Origin: DCFW01 sp963790715
Lineage (GTDB): Bacteria > Bacteroidota > Bacteroidia > Bacteroidales > Bacteroidaceae
Assembly (NCBI GenBank): GCA_963790715.1
Contig: CAWBPN010000010.1
Location: forward strand, 248,001 to 312,000
Direction of reading: 5' to 3'
DNA length: 64,000 nucleotides
Part shown: positions 24,554 through 34,612 of the stretch, piece after piece
Layout: each line of letters begins with the position of its first letter
How positions within the stretch are numbered: position 1 is the first letter of the stretch
Made by a program: the position numbers and the translations under genes
Notes under the pieces: model-generated
What the model saw: the letters and a program-made list of their open reading frames with translations, nothing else
Databases searched by the model: none
What the model was told of the DNA's origin: nothing

Positions 24554-25900
24554 TTATTTAAAAAACTTATCTATTTTTTTCAGCATCTGCCCTTGTCCCA
24601 CACAAAACAGAACCACATCATCGCCGGGGACGATTTGTGTGTTACCATTCACAATAATACCTTTGCCTTCACGAATAACCCCTCCGATTATTACGCCTAC
24701 CGGAAGTCCCAAATCTTTAACTACATTCTTAGTTATGGCATCGTTTTCTCCAGCTGTGTATTCAACAACATCGGCATTAGAGAAAGTTAGACTTCTTACA
24801 TTAGTTACATCTTCATCGAGCAACATTTGATATATATGAGCGGCAGCAATTTTCTTTTTATTGATAATCGTGCCTATATCCAAGCTGTCGGCCATAGAAA
24901 TATAATCTAAATTTTCCACTTCAGCCACGGTTTTATTTATGCCAAGGCGCTTGGCATTGAGACATGCAAGTATATTAGCTTCCGAATTACCTGTAGTGGC
25001 CACAAAAGCATCTGTGTCTTCAATATTTTCTTCTTTCAAAAGTGATATATCACGCGCATCACCATTGATGATAATAGTGTTTTTGCCTACATGCTGATTA
25101 AGCAGTTCACAACGTATCGGATCTTGTTCTATTATCTTAACAGATAAGTTATCAGGTACTGTTTGTGAGGTTCGCATAGCTATTCTGCTACCGCCCATAA
25201 TCATAAGCTTATGTACATCCTTATAATCTTCCTTACCTGCTATCTTACGAACATAAGGAATGTATTCAGGAGTAGTTATGAAAAACACTATATCGTAAAG
25301 CTGCACAAAATCGCTACCTCGTGGAATAATAGTTTCGTTATCACGTCTTATTGCCACGATGTGATACGGATCTTCTGCTTTGATTTCACGCAAAGGAAGA
25401 TTGAGCAATTCACACTTCTCACGTATTTTGGCACCTATAAGAATGAGTTCGCCGTTCTTTCCGAATTTCCACCATTGGCGCACCCAACTCATACGTATTG
25501 ATGAAACTATTTCATTGGCGGCAAGCATTTCGGGATATATAAGCGAACCAACACCTAAATTTTTGAAAAACTCGGCATTCTCAGGTTCCAAATACTCATA
25601 ATTGTCAATACGCGCTAAAGTTTTCTTCACTCCTAATTTTGAAGCCAATATACAAGCCATAAGATTGCGATTTTCATCAGGTGTGACAGCAACAAACAAA
25701 TCGGCTTTTGACACACCTACTTCATTAAGCATATCAATGGACGACGGCGATCCCGTTACAGCCATCAAGTCGTAATGAGAACGTATCGGATCAAGGCGGT
25801 CGTTATCATCATCTATTATGACAATGTCTTGATTTTCGCGCGATAGTAATTCTGCTAAATGTGTGCCTACCGCTCCGGCACCTCCGATAATTATTTTCAT
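24554..25900 (-). CDS. trkA: Trk potassium uptake regulatory subunit
   Basis: A cytoplasmic regulator of TrkH, 448 residues with two tandem RCK units. RCK1 opens with KIIIGGAGAVGTHLAELLSR and an acidic strand end (VIIDDDNDR). RCK2 starts about residue 230 (LMIMGGSRIAMRTSQ). Each Rossmann-like nucleotide-binding domain is followed by a TrkA-C domain (GELILIGAKIREKCELLNLP and GENDAITKNVVKDLGLPVG). It binds NAD(H)/ATP and gates K+ uptake. The start overlaps dxs by 4 nt. Confidence 0.95.
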   Translation of the reverse strand: MKIIIGGAGAVGTHLAELLSRENQDIVIIDDDNDRLDPIRSHYDLMAVTGSPSSIDMLNEVGVSKADLFVAVTPDENRNLMACILASKLGVKKTLARIDNYEYLEPENAEFFKNLGVGSLIYPEMLAANEIVSSIRMSWVRQWWKFGKNGELILIGAKIREKCELLNLPLREIKAEDPYHIVAIRRDNETIIPRGSDFVQLYDIVFFITTPEYIPYVRKIAGKEDYKDVHKLMIMGGSRIAMRTSQTVPDNLSVKIIEQDPIRCELLNQHVGKNTIIINGDARDISLLKEENIEDTDAFVATTGNSEANILACLNAKRLGINKTVAEVENLDYISMADSLDIGTIINKKKIAAAHIYQMLLDEDVTNVRSLTFSNADVVEYTAGENDAITKNVVKDLGLPVGVIIGGVIREGKGIIVNGNTQIVPGDDVVLFCVGQGQMLKKIDKFFK

Positions 25901-27798
25901 ATTAAAGACATAATTTCATTATAAATACTTTTCTTGTCTATGTGACACTCAGCAAAAAGATTAGGCAAATCGCCATGTTCTACAAAATCATCCGGTAACC
26001 CAAGATGTATATATTTTATATCATATCCTTTACTATCGGTATATTCCAAAACAGCAGTACCCATGCCACCTTTTACCACTCCGTTTTCTACCGTGATAAC
26101 GCGGTTAAACTTCTTGCCTATTTCATCCAAAAGTTTCGTATCTAATGGCTTGAGGAAGCGTAAATCATAATGGGCTACAGATACTTGTTTATCCAATTCC
26201 ACGTCTGCAATAGCCTCTTCAACCACCGTACCGATAGAACCTATTGAAATAACTGCGATATCATTACCTTCACGTATGCATCGCCCGGTACCGACAGTAA
26301 TTTCGTGCATCGGTTGTCGCCAATTAACTACAGAACCGCGTCCGCGTGGATAACGAATAATAAATGGTCCTTTACCGGGCAACTGTGCCGTATACATCAA
26401 GTTACGCAATTCACATTCATCATAAGGGGAGGCTATTGTAAGATGAGGTATGGGGCGTAATATAGCCATGTCAAATACGCCGTGATGTGTCGGCCCATCC
26501 TCTCCCACCAATCCTGAACGATCAAGGCAGATGACAACAGGTAAACTCAATATTGCGACATCATGGATTATATTATCTACAGCTCTTTGCGAAAAGGCGG
26601 AATATATATTACAGAAAGGTATCATCCCTTCTTTTGCCAATCCTCCGCTAAATGTAACAGCATGCTCTTCTGCTATACCTACATCAAAAGTGCGGTCAGG
26701 CATAGCATCCATCATAATATTCATTGAACACCCTGTAAGCATGGCAGGACTAACACCAACGATTTTATCATTCTTTTTTGCCAATTCAAGCAATGTTTCT
26801 CCGAACACCGTTTGAAATTTAGGTGGCATGCCTTCAGTATCTTCCTCAATACGTTCGCCGGTATCAGGATCAAAGCACCCTGGTGCGTGCCATACGGTAG
26901 CCGACTTTTCGGCCGGTTCGAAACCTTTTCCTTTTATCGTATGAAGGTGAAGTATTTTAGGTCCGCGCATATCTTTTATCATAGTCAGTACACGCACAAG
27001 ATTCTTTACATTATGTCCGTCAAAAGGTCCGAAATAACGAATATCCATTCCCTCAAACATATTCTGCTGGCGCGTAAGCAACGACTTCAAACTGTTATTA
27101 AAACGTATCATTGCCCTACGGCGCTTATCGGTGAGTATACCTAACTTAAAAAGCTGCTTGGCTAATTTGTACCGCACGCGGTTATAACGGTTGCTGACTG
27201 TTATGTTTAATAAATAATCCTCCATGCCGCCGACACTATCGTCAATAGACATATCATTGTCATTGAGAATGATAAGTAAATCATTATCTGTGGATGCAGC
27301 ATTGTTCAATCCCTCAAAGGCCAAACCTCCACTCATTGCACCGTCACCGATAATAGCCACGATATGACGGTTTTCCTCGCCTTTAAGTTTTGCTGCAACA
27401 GCCATACCCAAAGCAGCTGATATTGAGTTAGATGCATGTCCGCATGCAAACGTATCATATTCGCTTTCAAGAGGCGAAGGGAATGGTCGTATTCCATGAA
27501 AATGACGGTTTGTACAAAACGCGTCACGGCGACCGGTAAGTATTTTATGCCCATATGCCTGATGCCCTACATCCCACACAATACGGTCATATGGAGTATT
27601 AAACACATAATGTAATGCAACAGTCATTTCAACGGTACCAAGGCTAGAGGCTAAATGTCCGGGATTAACGCTAAGCTCTTCAATAATATCTTCACGTAAT
27701 TCAGAACAAACATCAGGAAGTTGGTCTACTGATAATTTTCGTAAATCAGCAGGACTATTTATTTTTTTAAGGTACTTATAAACAAAATCTTTATTCAC
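25897..27798 (-). CDS. dxs: 1-deoxy-D-xylulose-5-phosphate synthase
   Basis: A ThDP enzyme condensing pyruvate and glyceraldehyde 3-phosphate, the first step of the MEP isoprenoid pathway (also feeding thiamine and B6). It is 633 residues. VWDVGHQAYGHKILTGR, IGDGAMSGGLAFEGLNNA with NDNDMSIDDSVGG (ThDP/Mg motif), and the transketolase pyrimidine-domain segment DVGIAEEHAVTFSGGLA are all present. The C-terminal domain ends normally. It is the first gene of a dxs-trkA-trkH set, diverging from the GSCFA gene. Confidence 0.96.
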   Translation of the reverse strand: MNKDFVYKYLKKINSPADLRKLSVDQLPDVCSELREDIIEELSVNPGHLASSLGTVEMTVALHYVFNTPYDRIVWDVGHQAYGHKILTGRRDAFCTNRHFHGIRPFPSPLESEYDTFACGHASNSISAALGMAVAAKLKGEENRHIVAIIGDGAMSGGLAFEGLNNAASTDNDLLIILNDNDMSIDDSVGGMEDYLLNITVSNRYNRVRYKLAKQLFKLGILTDKRRRAMIRFNNSLKSLLTRQQNMFEGMDIRYFGPFDGHNVKNLVRVLTMIKDMRGPKILHLHTIKGKGFEPAEKSATVWHAPGCFDPDTGERIEEDTEGMPPKFQTVFGETLLELAKKNDKIVGVSPAMLTGCSMNIMMDAMPDRTFDVGIAEEHAVTFSGGLAKEGMIPFCNIYSAFSQRAVDNIIHDVAILSLPVVICLDRSGLVGEDGPTHHGVFDMAILRPIPHLTIASPYDECELRNLMYTAQLPGKGPFIIRYPRGRGSVVNWRQPMHEITVGTGRCIREGNDIAVISIGSIGTVVEEAIADVELDKQVSVAHYDLRFLKPLDTKLLDEIGKKFNRVITVENGVVKGGMGTAVLEYTDSKGYDIKYIHLGLPDDFVEHGDLPNLFAECHIDKKSIYNEIMSLI

Positions 27799-27818
27799 TA
27801 TATAGATGAATTTTTCGA

Positions 27819-27826
27819 CAAATTTA
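27819..27826 (-). promoter_or_regulatory. Candidate -7 box for dxs
   Basis: TAAATTTG on the minus strand matches TAnnTTTG, 20 nt before the dxs ATG. No clear -33 element. Confidence 0.4.
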
Positions 27827-27849
27827 GAATAAAATATTCATAAGTTGGT

Positions 27850-27857
27850 TACCTTTG
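27850..27857 (+). promoter_or_regulatory. Candidate -7 box for the GSCFA-murF/alr-tat operon
   Basis: TACCTTTG is a perfect TAnnTTTG box 19 nt before the GSCFA ATG. It is the same box as that of prs. The -33 element is weak. Confidence 0.5.
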
Positions 27858-27876
27858 CATCGAAATTTTATTACTA

Positions 27877-28839
27877 ATGATAAAACTATCCACCGCTGTT
27901 AATATAGCATCAATAGTACCACCGTTAAATTATGACGACAAACTATTGGTATTAGGTTCATGCTTTGCCGATAACATAGGACAACGCATGGAACGAGCTA
28001 AAATACCGTGTGTGGTTAATCCGTTCGGTACGCTTTACAATCCTATAAGTATTGCAGCTTGTTTAAATCGCCTAAAAAGCGGAACACCGTTTACAGGCGA
28101 TGAATTAATAGAATACGGTGGCCTGTGGCACAGTCTTTTGCATCACGGCAGATTTTCGAATTCAGACAAACATAAGGCTATAGATGCCATTAATACAGAA
28201 TTCGTTACAGGGGCTAAGCAATTGGAAAAAGCTACATGCCTGATAATTACTTTCGGTTCAGCTTATGTCTATTGCGATGCAGACGGTAAAATTGTGGCAA
28301 ACTGCCATAAGATGCCGGAAAAGAACTTCATACGCAGACGTTTGTCTGTAGATGAAATAGTGAAAGCATGGGAACCGTGGACAAAAAATATAAGGTGTCT
28401 GTTCACAGTAAGTCCCATTCGCCATTTACGCGACGGGCTTCATGAAAACCAATTAAGTAAAGCCACTTTGTTGCTTGCAATCGACAAAATGAAGTATAAT
28501 AACAACAAAAATGTAAATTATTTTCCTGCATACGAGAAGATGAATGATGAACTACGCGATTATCGTTTTTATGCCGAAGACCTCACCCACCCTTCTTTCT
28601 TAGCAGAAGAACTTATATGGAATGACTTTATCAAATACTGCTTTACCAGAGAAGCGGCAAATGAAATTTCAGACGTAGAAGAAGTGATGAAATCGGTTGA
28701 ACACAGACCACTTCATACTGATTCTGACGAATATAAAAGATTTTTAAACAAATTACTGTTAAAGATAAATCAACTTAAGGAAAAATACCCTTACTTAGAT
28801 GTATCAAAAGAACTAAATAAATCATGTTGTATTCAATAG
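27877..28839 (+). CDS. GSCFA domain protein
   Basis: A 320-residue protein with LVLGSCFADNIGQRMERAK (about residues 25-43), the signature of the GSCFA family, an SGNH-hydrolase-like fold named after this motif. Further family blocks are VVNPFGTLYNPIS, TFGSAYVYC, FTVSPIRHLRDGLHENQLSKA and YFPAYEKMNDELRDYRFYAEDLTHPS. The substrate is unknown. The tight coupling to cell-wall gene murF-alr (16-nt overlap) suggests a role in envelope sugar or peptidoglycan modification (inference). Confidence 0.85.
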   Translation: MIKLSTAVNIASIVPPLNYDDKLLVLGSCFADNIGQRMERAKIPCVVNPFGTLYNPISIAACLNRLKSGTPFTGDELIEYGGLWHSLLHHGRFSNSDKHKAIDAINTEFVTGAKQLEKATCLIITFGSAYVYCDADGKIVANCHKMPEKNFIRRRLSVDEIVKAWEPWTKNIRCLFTVSPIRHLRDGLHENQLSKATLLLAIDKMKYNNNKNVNYFPAYEKMNDELRDYRFYAEDLTHPSFLAEELIWNDFIKYCFTREAANEISDVEEVMKSVEHRPLHTDSDEYKRFLNKLLLKINQLKEKYPYLDVSKELNKSCCIQ

Positions 28840-31301
28840 ATGAAATAGTAAGCATTATTCATGCTGATTGTGTGGGTAATTTTAAAGGCTCAATCGAATG
28901 GCTATTAACAGACAGCCGTTCTTTATGTTTTCCTGAAGAAACTCTGTTCTTCGCAATGAAAAGCAAACGGAACGACGGACATAAATATATTGCCGACTTG
29001 TATCACCACGGCGTAAGAGCATTTGTTGTAAGCGAAGTTCCTTACGGCGATTTCAAGGACACTATGTTTTTTGTTGTAGAGAATCCCCTTAAGGCTTTAC
29101 AACAACTAACTGAAGCTCACCGTAAAAAGTTTGACATACCTGTCATTGGTATAACAGGAAGTAATGGCAAGACGGTAGTTAAAGAATGGCTATATCAATT
29201 GCTGTCACCGGATAAGGTTGTAACACGTTCTCCGCGAAGCTACAATTCGCAAATAGGTGTACCGTTGTCGGTATGGCAACTTAATGAGCACAGCGAACTT
29301 GGTATATTCGAAGCCGGCATTTCTCAGCCTGGTGAAATGACAACTCTGAAAAATATTATTTGCCCTACTATCGGCATAATAACAAATATCGGCGGTGCTC
29401 ACCAGGAAAATTTCTTTTCGAAAGAAGAAAAATGTACTGAAAAGATAAAGTTGCTGAAAGATTGCGATGTTGTGATTTACAACGGCGATTCACCTTTAAT
29501 ATCCGATTGTATGGCTAAAGCCATGCTAACAGCAAAGGAAATTGCATGGAGCAGATATGATTCTGAAAAGCCTGATGCAGAGCGTCCTCTATTCATATCA
29601 AATATTGTAAAAGACGAAACGTCTTCTACAATCAGTTATCAATATTTAGGCTTAAATGATAAATATACCATACCTTTCATCGATGAAGCTTCAATAGAGA
29701 ACTCCATTAATTGTTTGGCAACGTGCTTATATTTAATGGTACAGCCGAAAACCATTGCCGAACGTATGGCAAAACTTGATCCCGTGGCGATGCGCCTTGA
29801 AGTGAAAGAAGGCAAAAACGGATGTGTACTAATTAATGATACATATAATAGCGATATGGCGTCGTTGAAAATTGCACTTGATTTTCTTTATCGCCGTTCT
29901 GAAGCTCATGGGCTTAAACGTACATTGATTTTAAGTGATATATTCGAAACTGGACGAAGCATCACTTCTCTTTATCGTGAAGTGGCCCAATTAGTTGAAA
30001 GTAAAGGAATTAACAAGCTGATAGGTATAGGTCCAGATATCAGTTCGGCTGCAAAGCGTTTTGATATGAAAGCGCTTTTCTATCCTACTGCTGAAGATTT
30101 CCTCAACAGTAGGGAAATAAAGAATTTACGCAATGAAGTAGTTTTAATCAAAGGCTCACGTAAATTTGCATTGGAGCAAATTAGTGAAGAACTGGAATTA
30201 AAGGTTCACGAAACTATTTTGGAAGTTGATTTGAATGCTTTGGTGGCAAACTTGGACTACTATCGTTCAAAACTCAAACCTGAAACCAAAATGGTATGTA
30301 TGGTAAAAGCTTCCGCATACGGTGCCGGTTCATTTGAAGTGGCTAAAACATTACAAGACCATCAGGTAGACTACTTGGCCGTAGCTGTAGCCGACGAAGG
30401 TTCTGACCTGCGCAAAGCAGGAATCACTAGTAACATTATGATTATGAATCCGGAGATGAGTGCCATGAAAACACTCTTCGACTACCGTTTGGAACCGGAA
30501 GTTTACAGCTTCAGATTATTACATGCATTGATTCATGAAGGAAGAAAATACGGAATTACCAACTTCCCGATACATATTAAAGTAGATACCGGTATGCACC
30601 GTATGGGATTCACACCTGAAGAAATTACGCAATTGATTGAAGAACTAAAAGCTCAAAATGCTGTATTGCCACGCTCGATATTTTCACATTTCGTAGGTAG
30701 CGACAGTGATAAATTCGATGCTTTCACACGCAAACAAATAGATTTGTTCAAAACTGTTTCAGATCAATTGCAGGCAGCATTTCCACACAAAATATTGCGC
30801 CATATATTAAACACGGCAGGAATAGAACGTTTCGCCGGAGCACAGTTTGAAATGTGCCGTCTGGGTATAGGTTTATATGGCATCAGCCCTATTGATAACA
30901 GAATATTAAACACGGTATCCACTCTAAAGACCACTATTCTGCAAATACATAACGTTCCAAAAGACGATACTGTAGGATACAGCCGCAAAGGCGTATTGAC
31001 ACGCGACTCACGCATAGCCGATATTCCAATAGGTTATGCAGACGGACTGAATCGCCACTTGGGCAACGGACATGCCTATTGTTTGGTGAACGGTAAAAAG
31101 GCTCCTTATGTAGGTAATATATGCATGGATGTGGCAATGATAGATGTTACCGATATTGATTGCAAAGAAGGTGACTCAGTTGAGATATTCGGCAAGAACT
31201 TGCCGGTAACGGTACTTAGTGACATATTGGGCACCATCCCTTATGAAATCCTAACAGGTATTAGCGAGAGAGTTAAACGAGTATATTTCCAAGAAGATTA
31301 A
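28824..31301 (+). CDS. murF-alr: Bifunctional UDP-MurNAc-tripeptide:D-Ala-D-Ala ligase / alanine racemase
   Basis: A fusion of two cell-wall enzymes, 825 residues. The MurF half (about 1-455) has the ATP loop GITGSNGKT at 109-117 (Lys116) and the Mur ligase segments SQPGEMT and NDTYNSD. The alanine racemase half begins about 465 (HETILEVDLNALVANLDYY). It has the PLP lysine K495 in MVKASAYGAG, the substrate-side region KVDTGMHRMGF, and the second-subunit catalytic Tyr in GYSRKGVLT. Alr makes D-Ala and MurF adds D-Ala-D-Ala to the precursor. The fusion is characteristic of Bacteroidota. It overlaps GSCFA by 16 nt. Confidence 0.95.
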   Translation: MLYSIDEIVSIIHADCVGNFKGSIEWLLTDSRSLCFPEETLFFAMKSKRNDGHKYIADLYHHGVRAFVVSEVPYGDFKDTMFFVVENPLKALQQLTEAHRKKFDIPVIGITGSNGKTVVKEWLYQLLSPDKVVTRSPRSYNSQIGVPLSVWQLNEHSELGIFEAGISQPGEMTTLKNIICPTIGIITNIGGAHQENFFSKEEKCTEKIKLLKDCDVVIYNGDSPLISDCMAKAMLTAKEIAWSRYDSEKPDAERPLFISNIVKDETSSTISYQYLGLNDKYTIPFIDEASIENSINCLATCLYLMVQPKTIAERMAKLDPVAMRLEVKEGKNGCVLINDTYNSDMASLKIALDFLYRRSEAHGLKRTLILSDIFETGRSITSLYREVAQLVESKGINKLIGIGPDISSAAKRFDMKALFYPTAEDFLNSREIKNLRNEVVLIKGSRKFALEQISEELELKVHETILEVDLNALVANLDYYRSKLKPETKMVCMVKASAYGAGSFEVAKTLQDHQVDYLAVAVADEGSDLRKAGITSNIMIMNPEMSAMKTLFDYRLEPEVYSFRLLHALIHEGRKYGITNFPIHIKVDTGMHRMGFTPEEITQLIEELKAQNAVLPRSIFSHFVGSDSDKFDAFTRKQIDLFKTVSDQLQAAFPHKILRHILNTAGIERFAGAQFEMCRLGIGLYGISPIDNRILNTVSTLKTTILQIHNVPKDDTVGYSRKGVLTRDSRIADIPIGYADGLNRHLGNGHAYCLVNGKKAPYVGNICMDVAMIDVTDIDCKEGDSVEIFGKNLPVTVLSDILGTIPYEILTGISERVKRVYFQED

Positions 31302-31307
31302 ACAATT

Positions 31308-31568
31308 ATGAAGACATTATTATTCTTAAACTTAGGTGGAGGAGAATTACTTCTCATAGCATTTATCGTTCTACTGTTGTTCGGTGGAAAAAAGTTACCC
31401 GAATTGATGAAAGGATTAGGCAAAGGGGTAAAAAATTTCAAAGATGGCATAAACGACGTTGAAGACACCATCAAAAAAGAAATGGATACAACTCCTGCCG
31501 AAAAGAAAGACGAGAAAAGCAGCGAAGCTGACAGTACCTCTAAAACAGAAACTAAAGAGGAAAAATAA
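31308..31568 (+). CDS. tatA: Sec-independent protein translocase TatA
   Basis: An 86-residue TatA/E-type protein: short N-terminus, one transmembrane helix (GELLLIAFIVLLLFGG), the hinge and amphipathic helix KKLPELMKGLGKGVKNFKDG, and a charged Lys/Glu-rich tail. It forms the pore-lining oligomer of the twin-arginine system. It sits 6 nt after murF-alr and 3 nt before tatC. No separate tatB is visible, so this is a minimal TatAC system. Confidence 0.93.
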   Translation: MKTLLFLNLGGGELLLIAFIVLLLFGGKKLPELMKGLGKGVKNFKDGINDVEDTIKKEMDTTPAEKKDEKSSEADSTSKTETKEEK

Positions 31569-31571
31569 TAG

Positions 31572-32327
31572 ATGGCACGGGCAAGTGAAATGTCTTTTTG
31601 GGATCACTTAGATGCATTGAGAGGTACGCTTATACACATGTGCGTAATTATTGCCGCATGTTTTTGTATCGCATTTTATTTCACCCCGATGCTTTTCAAT
31701 AAAGTAATTCTGGCTCCTTGCAGCCACACGTTTTTCATTTATCATTTATTTCCGCAAAAAAATGATGTAAAACTTATAAATATCAACTTAACCGATCAGT
31801 TCATGACGCATATGAACACAGCTTTTTGGATTGCATTGATTGTTTGTGCACCTTTATTGCTATGGCAATTATGGTTGTTTATCCGTCCAGCTCTATATCC
31901 GAAAGAACGAAATTATGTGATGACAGCATTCGGTATGGGAATGATATTGTTTTACATCGGAGTGGCTGTAAGTTACTTTTTTGTCTTTCCAATAACGTTG
32001 CGATTTCTTATCAATTATGATTTAAGCGATCAGATAATTAATACATTATCATTCGGAAGTTACATCAGTAACTTCATGATGATGATGTTAGTGATGGGGC
32101 TTGTTTTTGAAATGCCTTTAGTTACATGGCTTTTAGCAATGTTTGGTATCATTAAAAAGTGGATGTTGAAAAAATACCAGCGTCATGCAATTGTTGCAAT
32201 ATTTGTAGTGGCAGCTATAATAACTCCTACGGGTGATCCATTTACGTTGACTATTGTAGCTTTACCGCTTGTATTGCTGTACGAACTCAGCATCTTGGTA
32301 ATCAAAGATAAAAAAGAAGATACATGA
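31572..32327 (+). CDS. tatC: Sec-independent protein translocase TatC
   Basis: The twin-arginine signal receptor, 251 residues with six transmembrane helices. The N-terminal MSFWDHLDALRGTLIH box is the conserved TatC cytoplasmic start that contacts the RR motif. LWLFIRPALYPKERNYV and the GLVFEMPLVTWLLAMFGII block are typical. Its stop overlaps the patatin gene start (ATGA, 4 nt). Confidence 0.95.
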   Translation: MARASEMSFWDHLDALRGTLIHMCVIIAACFCIAFYFTPMLFNKVILAPCSHTFFIYHLFPQKNDVKLININLTDQFMTHMNTAFWIALIVCAPLLLWQLWLFIRPALYPKERNYVMTAFGMGMILFYIGVAVSYFFVFPITLRFLINYDLSDQIINTLSFGSYISNFMMMMLVMGLVFEMPLVTWLLAMFGIIKKWMLKKYQRHAIVAIFVVAAIITPTGDPFTLTIVALPLVLLYELSILVIKDKKEDT

Positions 32328-34612
32328 AAAAAATTCTCATATACCTTTTCTTATTGTTATTGCCTCTGTCAATGCAAGGCCAACGTGTAGGATTGGTTAT
32401 GAGCGGAGGAGGAGCTAAGGGATTGGCACATATCGGTGTGATTAAAGCATTGGAGGAAAACGGTATACCGATCGATTATGTAGCAGGTACATCCATTGGG
32501 GCAATAATAGGTTCATTCTATGCAATGGGATATTCACCTGATGAAATGGCTGCCATTATCGATTCGCCAAACTTCAAACTATGGTATACCGGCCAAGTAA
32601 AAAACGAATATAAGTATTACTTCAAGCAAAACGATCTTACTCCTGAATTCGTCAATTTCCGTGTCGGATATAATCCGAATAAAAGACGATTGTCAACATC
32701 AGGATTCTACAGTATGGTAAATCCGATACAGATGAATTTGGAGTTTATGGATTTATTTGCCAAAGCAACTGCAACTTGTAAGGGTAATTTCAATAATCTT
32801 TTCGTGCCTTTCAGATGTGTAGCCTCAGACGTCACAAACAAACGTGCTATGATACTAAGTAACGGCGATTTGGGAGATGCCGTAAGAGCATCAATGAGTT
32901 TCCCTGTCGTATTCAAGCCAATTAAGATAAACGGTGTTATGGCTTTCGATGGCGGTATTTACGATAATTTCCCTGTTGACGTCATGCGCCACGATTTTCA
33001 TCCGGATATAATGCTCGGCAGTGTAGTTGCAGAAGACTATACTGAGACATTGGGCACTGATCTTATAAGCCAATTGGAAAGTCTGGTAATGCAAAGAACC
33101 ATATATAGTATTCCTGACAGCGATGGTATCGTTTTAAAAATTCATATTACTAATGCCGGATTAATGGATTTCGATAAGTTGAATGAACTTGAAAAGATGG
33201 GCTATGATAGCGTAATGACACATATAGATGCCATAAAAAAGAGAATAAAACGTCGCGTAAATCCTGATAGTTTGAGGTTAAGACGCCAACAATTTATCGA
33301 ACGCTTGCCTAAATTATGTTTCAAAAACATAAACATAACTGGTGTAACACCACATCAACAAGAATATATCCGCAAAGAACTACATCCATCATTAGGTAAT
33401 CTTTACACTTTTGAAGACGTAAAACGAGCATATTTTCGTCTGCTGTCTGATAAAATGTTTACAGAAATAATACCACATGCACAATACGATTCAATAAGTA
33501 ATACATATAATCTGAATCTTGATGTAAAAGCAGATAATAACTTATCAGTAAGAGTTGGGGCTAATATATCTTCATTGGTAACCAACCAAATATATGCAGG
33601 ATTAACTTACCGCACATTGGGTAAAAACTTTGAAGAATTTAATCTTGACGGACAAGCAGGAAAAATATACAATAATATACAAATTTCCTCGCACATCGAC
33701 TTTAATACAAAAATACCAACAAGTTACAAACTAATTGCATCCACAGGTAGTTTCGATTATTATAAAAACGGCAACGTGTTCGAGCATAACACTACGCCTG
33801 CTTTCAATAGGAAAGTGGAAACATTTGTAAAATTGAAAATGTCTATGCCTTTTCTATGGGAAAGAAAAATAGAATTAGGCATAGGCTACGGTAGACTGCA
33901 CGACCAATATTATCAAACTAGTGTAATTAATTTTGATAACAGTACACTTGATAATACATATTATAATCTATTTGGTAGCAGTTTGTTAATAGGAAGTTCC
34001 ACGTTAAATGCCAGACAGTTTGCTACTGAAGGGCATGCAGATTGGTTAACATTTCAGGCTTTCACCGGAAAAGAAAATTATCAAGCAGGCAATACTACAA
34101 ATATGAACAGTCAAAAATACAACAACTCATGGTTACAAGTTTCATACACATATCAAGGCTATCATACTTTATCAGAACAATTTTCAATAGGCGCTTATTT
34201 CCAAGCCATGTATTCAGGACGACCGTTCTCCAGCAATTACACATCAACCAAACTGCAAGCATACGCTTTCGCTCCTATCTTGCATAGTGAAATCGTTTAC
34301 AACGAAGCTTTTCGGGAAAACAAATTTGCTGGAGGTGGACTACAATTTATCTACCTACCAAAAAAGATGTTTCAAATAAAAGGTGAAATGTATGCTTTTC
34401 AGCCATGGCGTCCAATTCTTGCCAACACCGACAACAAACCGTATTACGGAAAATGCTTAACAGGATTTCAACATATTGAACAAGTATCTTTAATATACCG
34501 CCTGCCTTTCATTGCAGTAAGTGCATACGCCAATCATTACAGTTCTCCCCATGACTGGAATGTAGGTTTCAGCATCGGTTGGCTTCTTTTCAGCTCTCAC
34601 TTTATAGAATAA
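32324..34612 (+). CDS. Patatin-like phospholipase with POTRA and outer-membrane barrel (PlpD/type Vd-like)
   Basis: A 762-residue protein with a signal peptide (MKKILIYLFLLLLPLSMQGQ). The patatin domain (about 20-300) has the oxyanion loop SGGGAKG (27-33), nucleophile Ser57 in GTSIG and catalytic Asp209 in DGGIYDNFP. A POTRA-like domain (about 330-400, FKNINITGVTPHQQEYIRKEL) and a beta-barrel to the C-terminus (FSIGWLLFSSHFIE) follow. This order matches type Vd autotransporters such as PlpD, which display or release a phospholipase A. Release cannot be judged here. It is the last gene of the GSCFA-murF/alr-tatAC operon. Confidence 0.9.
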   Translation: MKKILIYLFLLLLPLSMQGQRVGLVMSGGGAKGLAHIGVIKALEENGIPIDYVAGTSIGAIIGSFYAMGYSPDEMAAIIDSPNFKLWYTGQVKNEYKYYFKQNDLTPEFVNFRVGYNPNKRRLSTSGFYSMVNPIQMNLEFMDLFAKATATCKGNFNNLFVPFRCVASDVTNKRAMILSNGDLGDAVRASMSFPVVFKPIKINGVMAFDGGIYDNFPVDVMRHDFHPDIMLGSVVAEDYTETLGTDLISQLESLVMQRTIYSIPDSDGIVLKIHITNAGLMDFDKLNELEKMGYDSVMTHIDAIKKRIKRRVNPDSLRLRRQQFIERLPKLCFKNINITGVTPHQQEYIRKELHPSLGNLYTFEDVKRAYFRLLSDKMFTEIIPHAQYDSISNTYNLNLDVKADNNLSVRVGANISSLVTNQIYAGLTYRTLGKNFEEFNLDGQAGKIYNNIQISSHIDFNTKIPTSYKLIASTGSFDYYKNGNVFEHNTTPAFNRKVETFVKLKMSMPFLWERKIELGIGYGRLHDQYYQTSVINFDNSTLDNTYYNLFGSSLLIGSSTLNARQFATEGHADWLTFQAFTGKENYQAGNTTNMNSQKYNNSWLQVSYTYQGYHTLSEQFSIGAYFQAMYSGRPFSSNYTSTKLQAYAFAPILHSEIVYNEAFRENKFAGGGLQFIYLPKKMFQIKGEMYAFQPWRPILANTDNKPYYGKCLTGFQHIEQVSLIYRLPFIAVSAYANHYSSPHDWNVGFSIGWLLFSSHFIE

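Noticed and set aside
31308..32327. A missing tatB as evidence of a broken Tat system
   Set aside because: Minimal TatA-TatC systems are normal in many bacteria, and both genes look intact.
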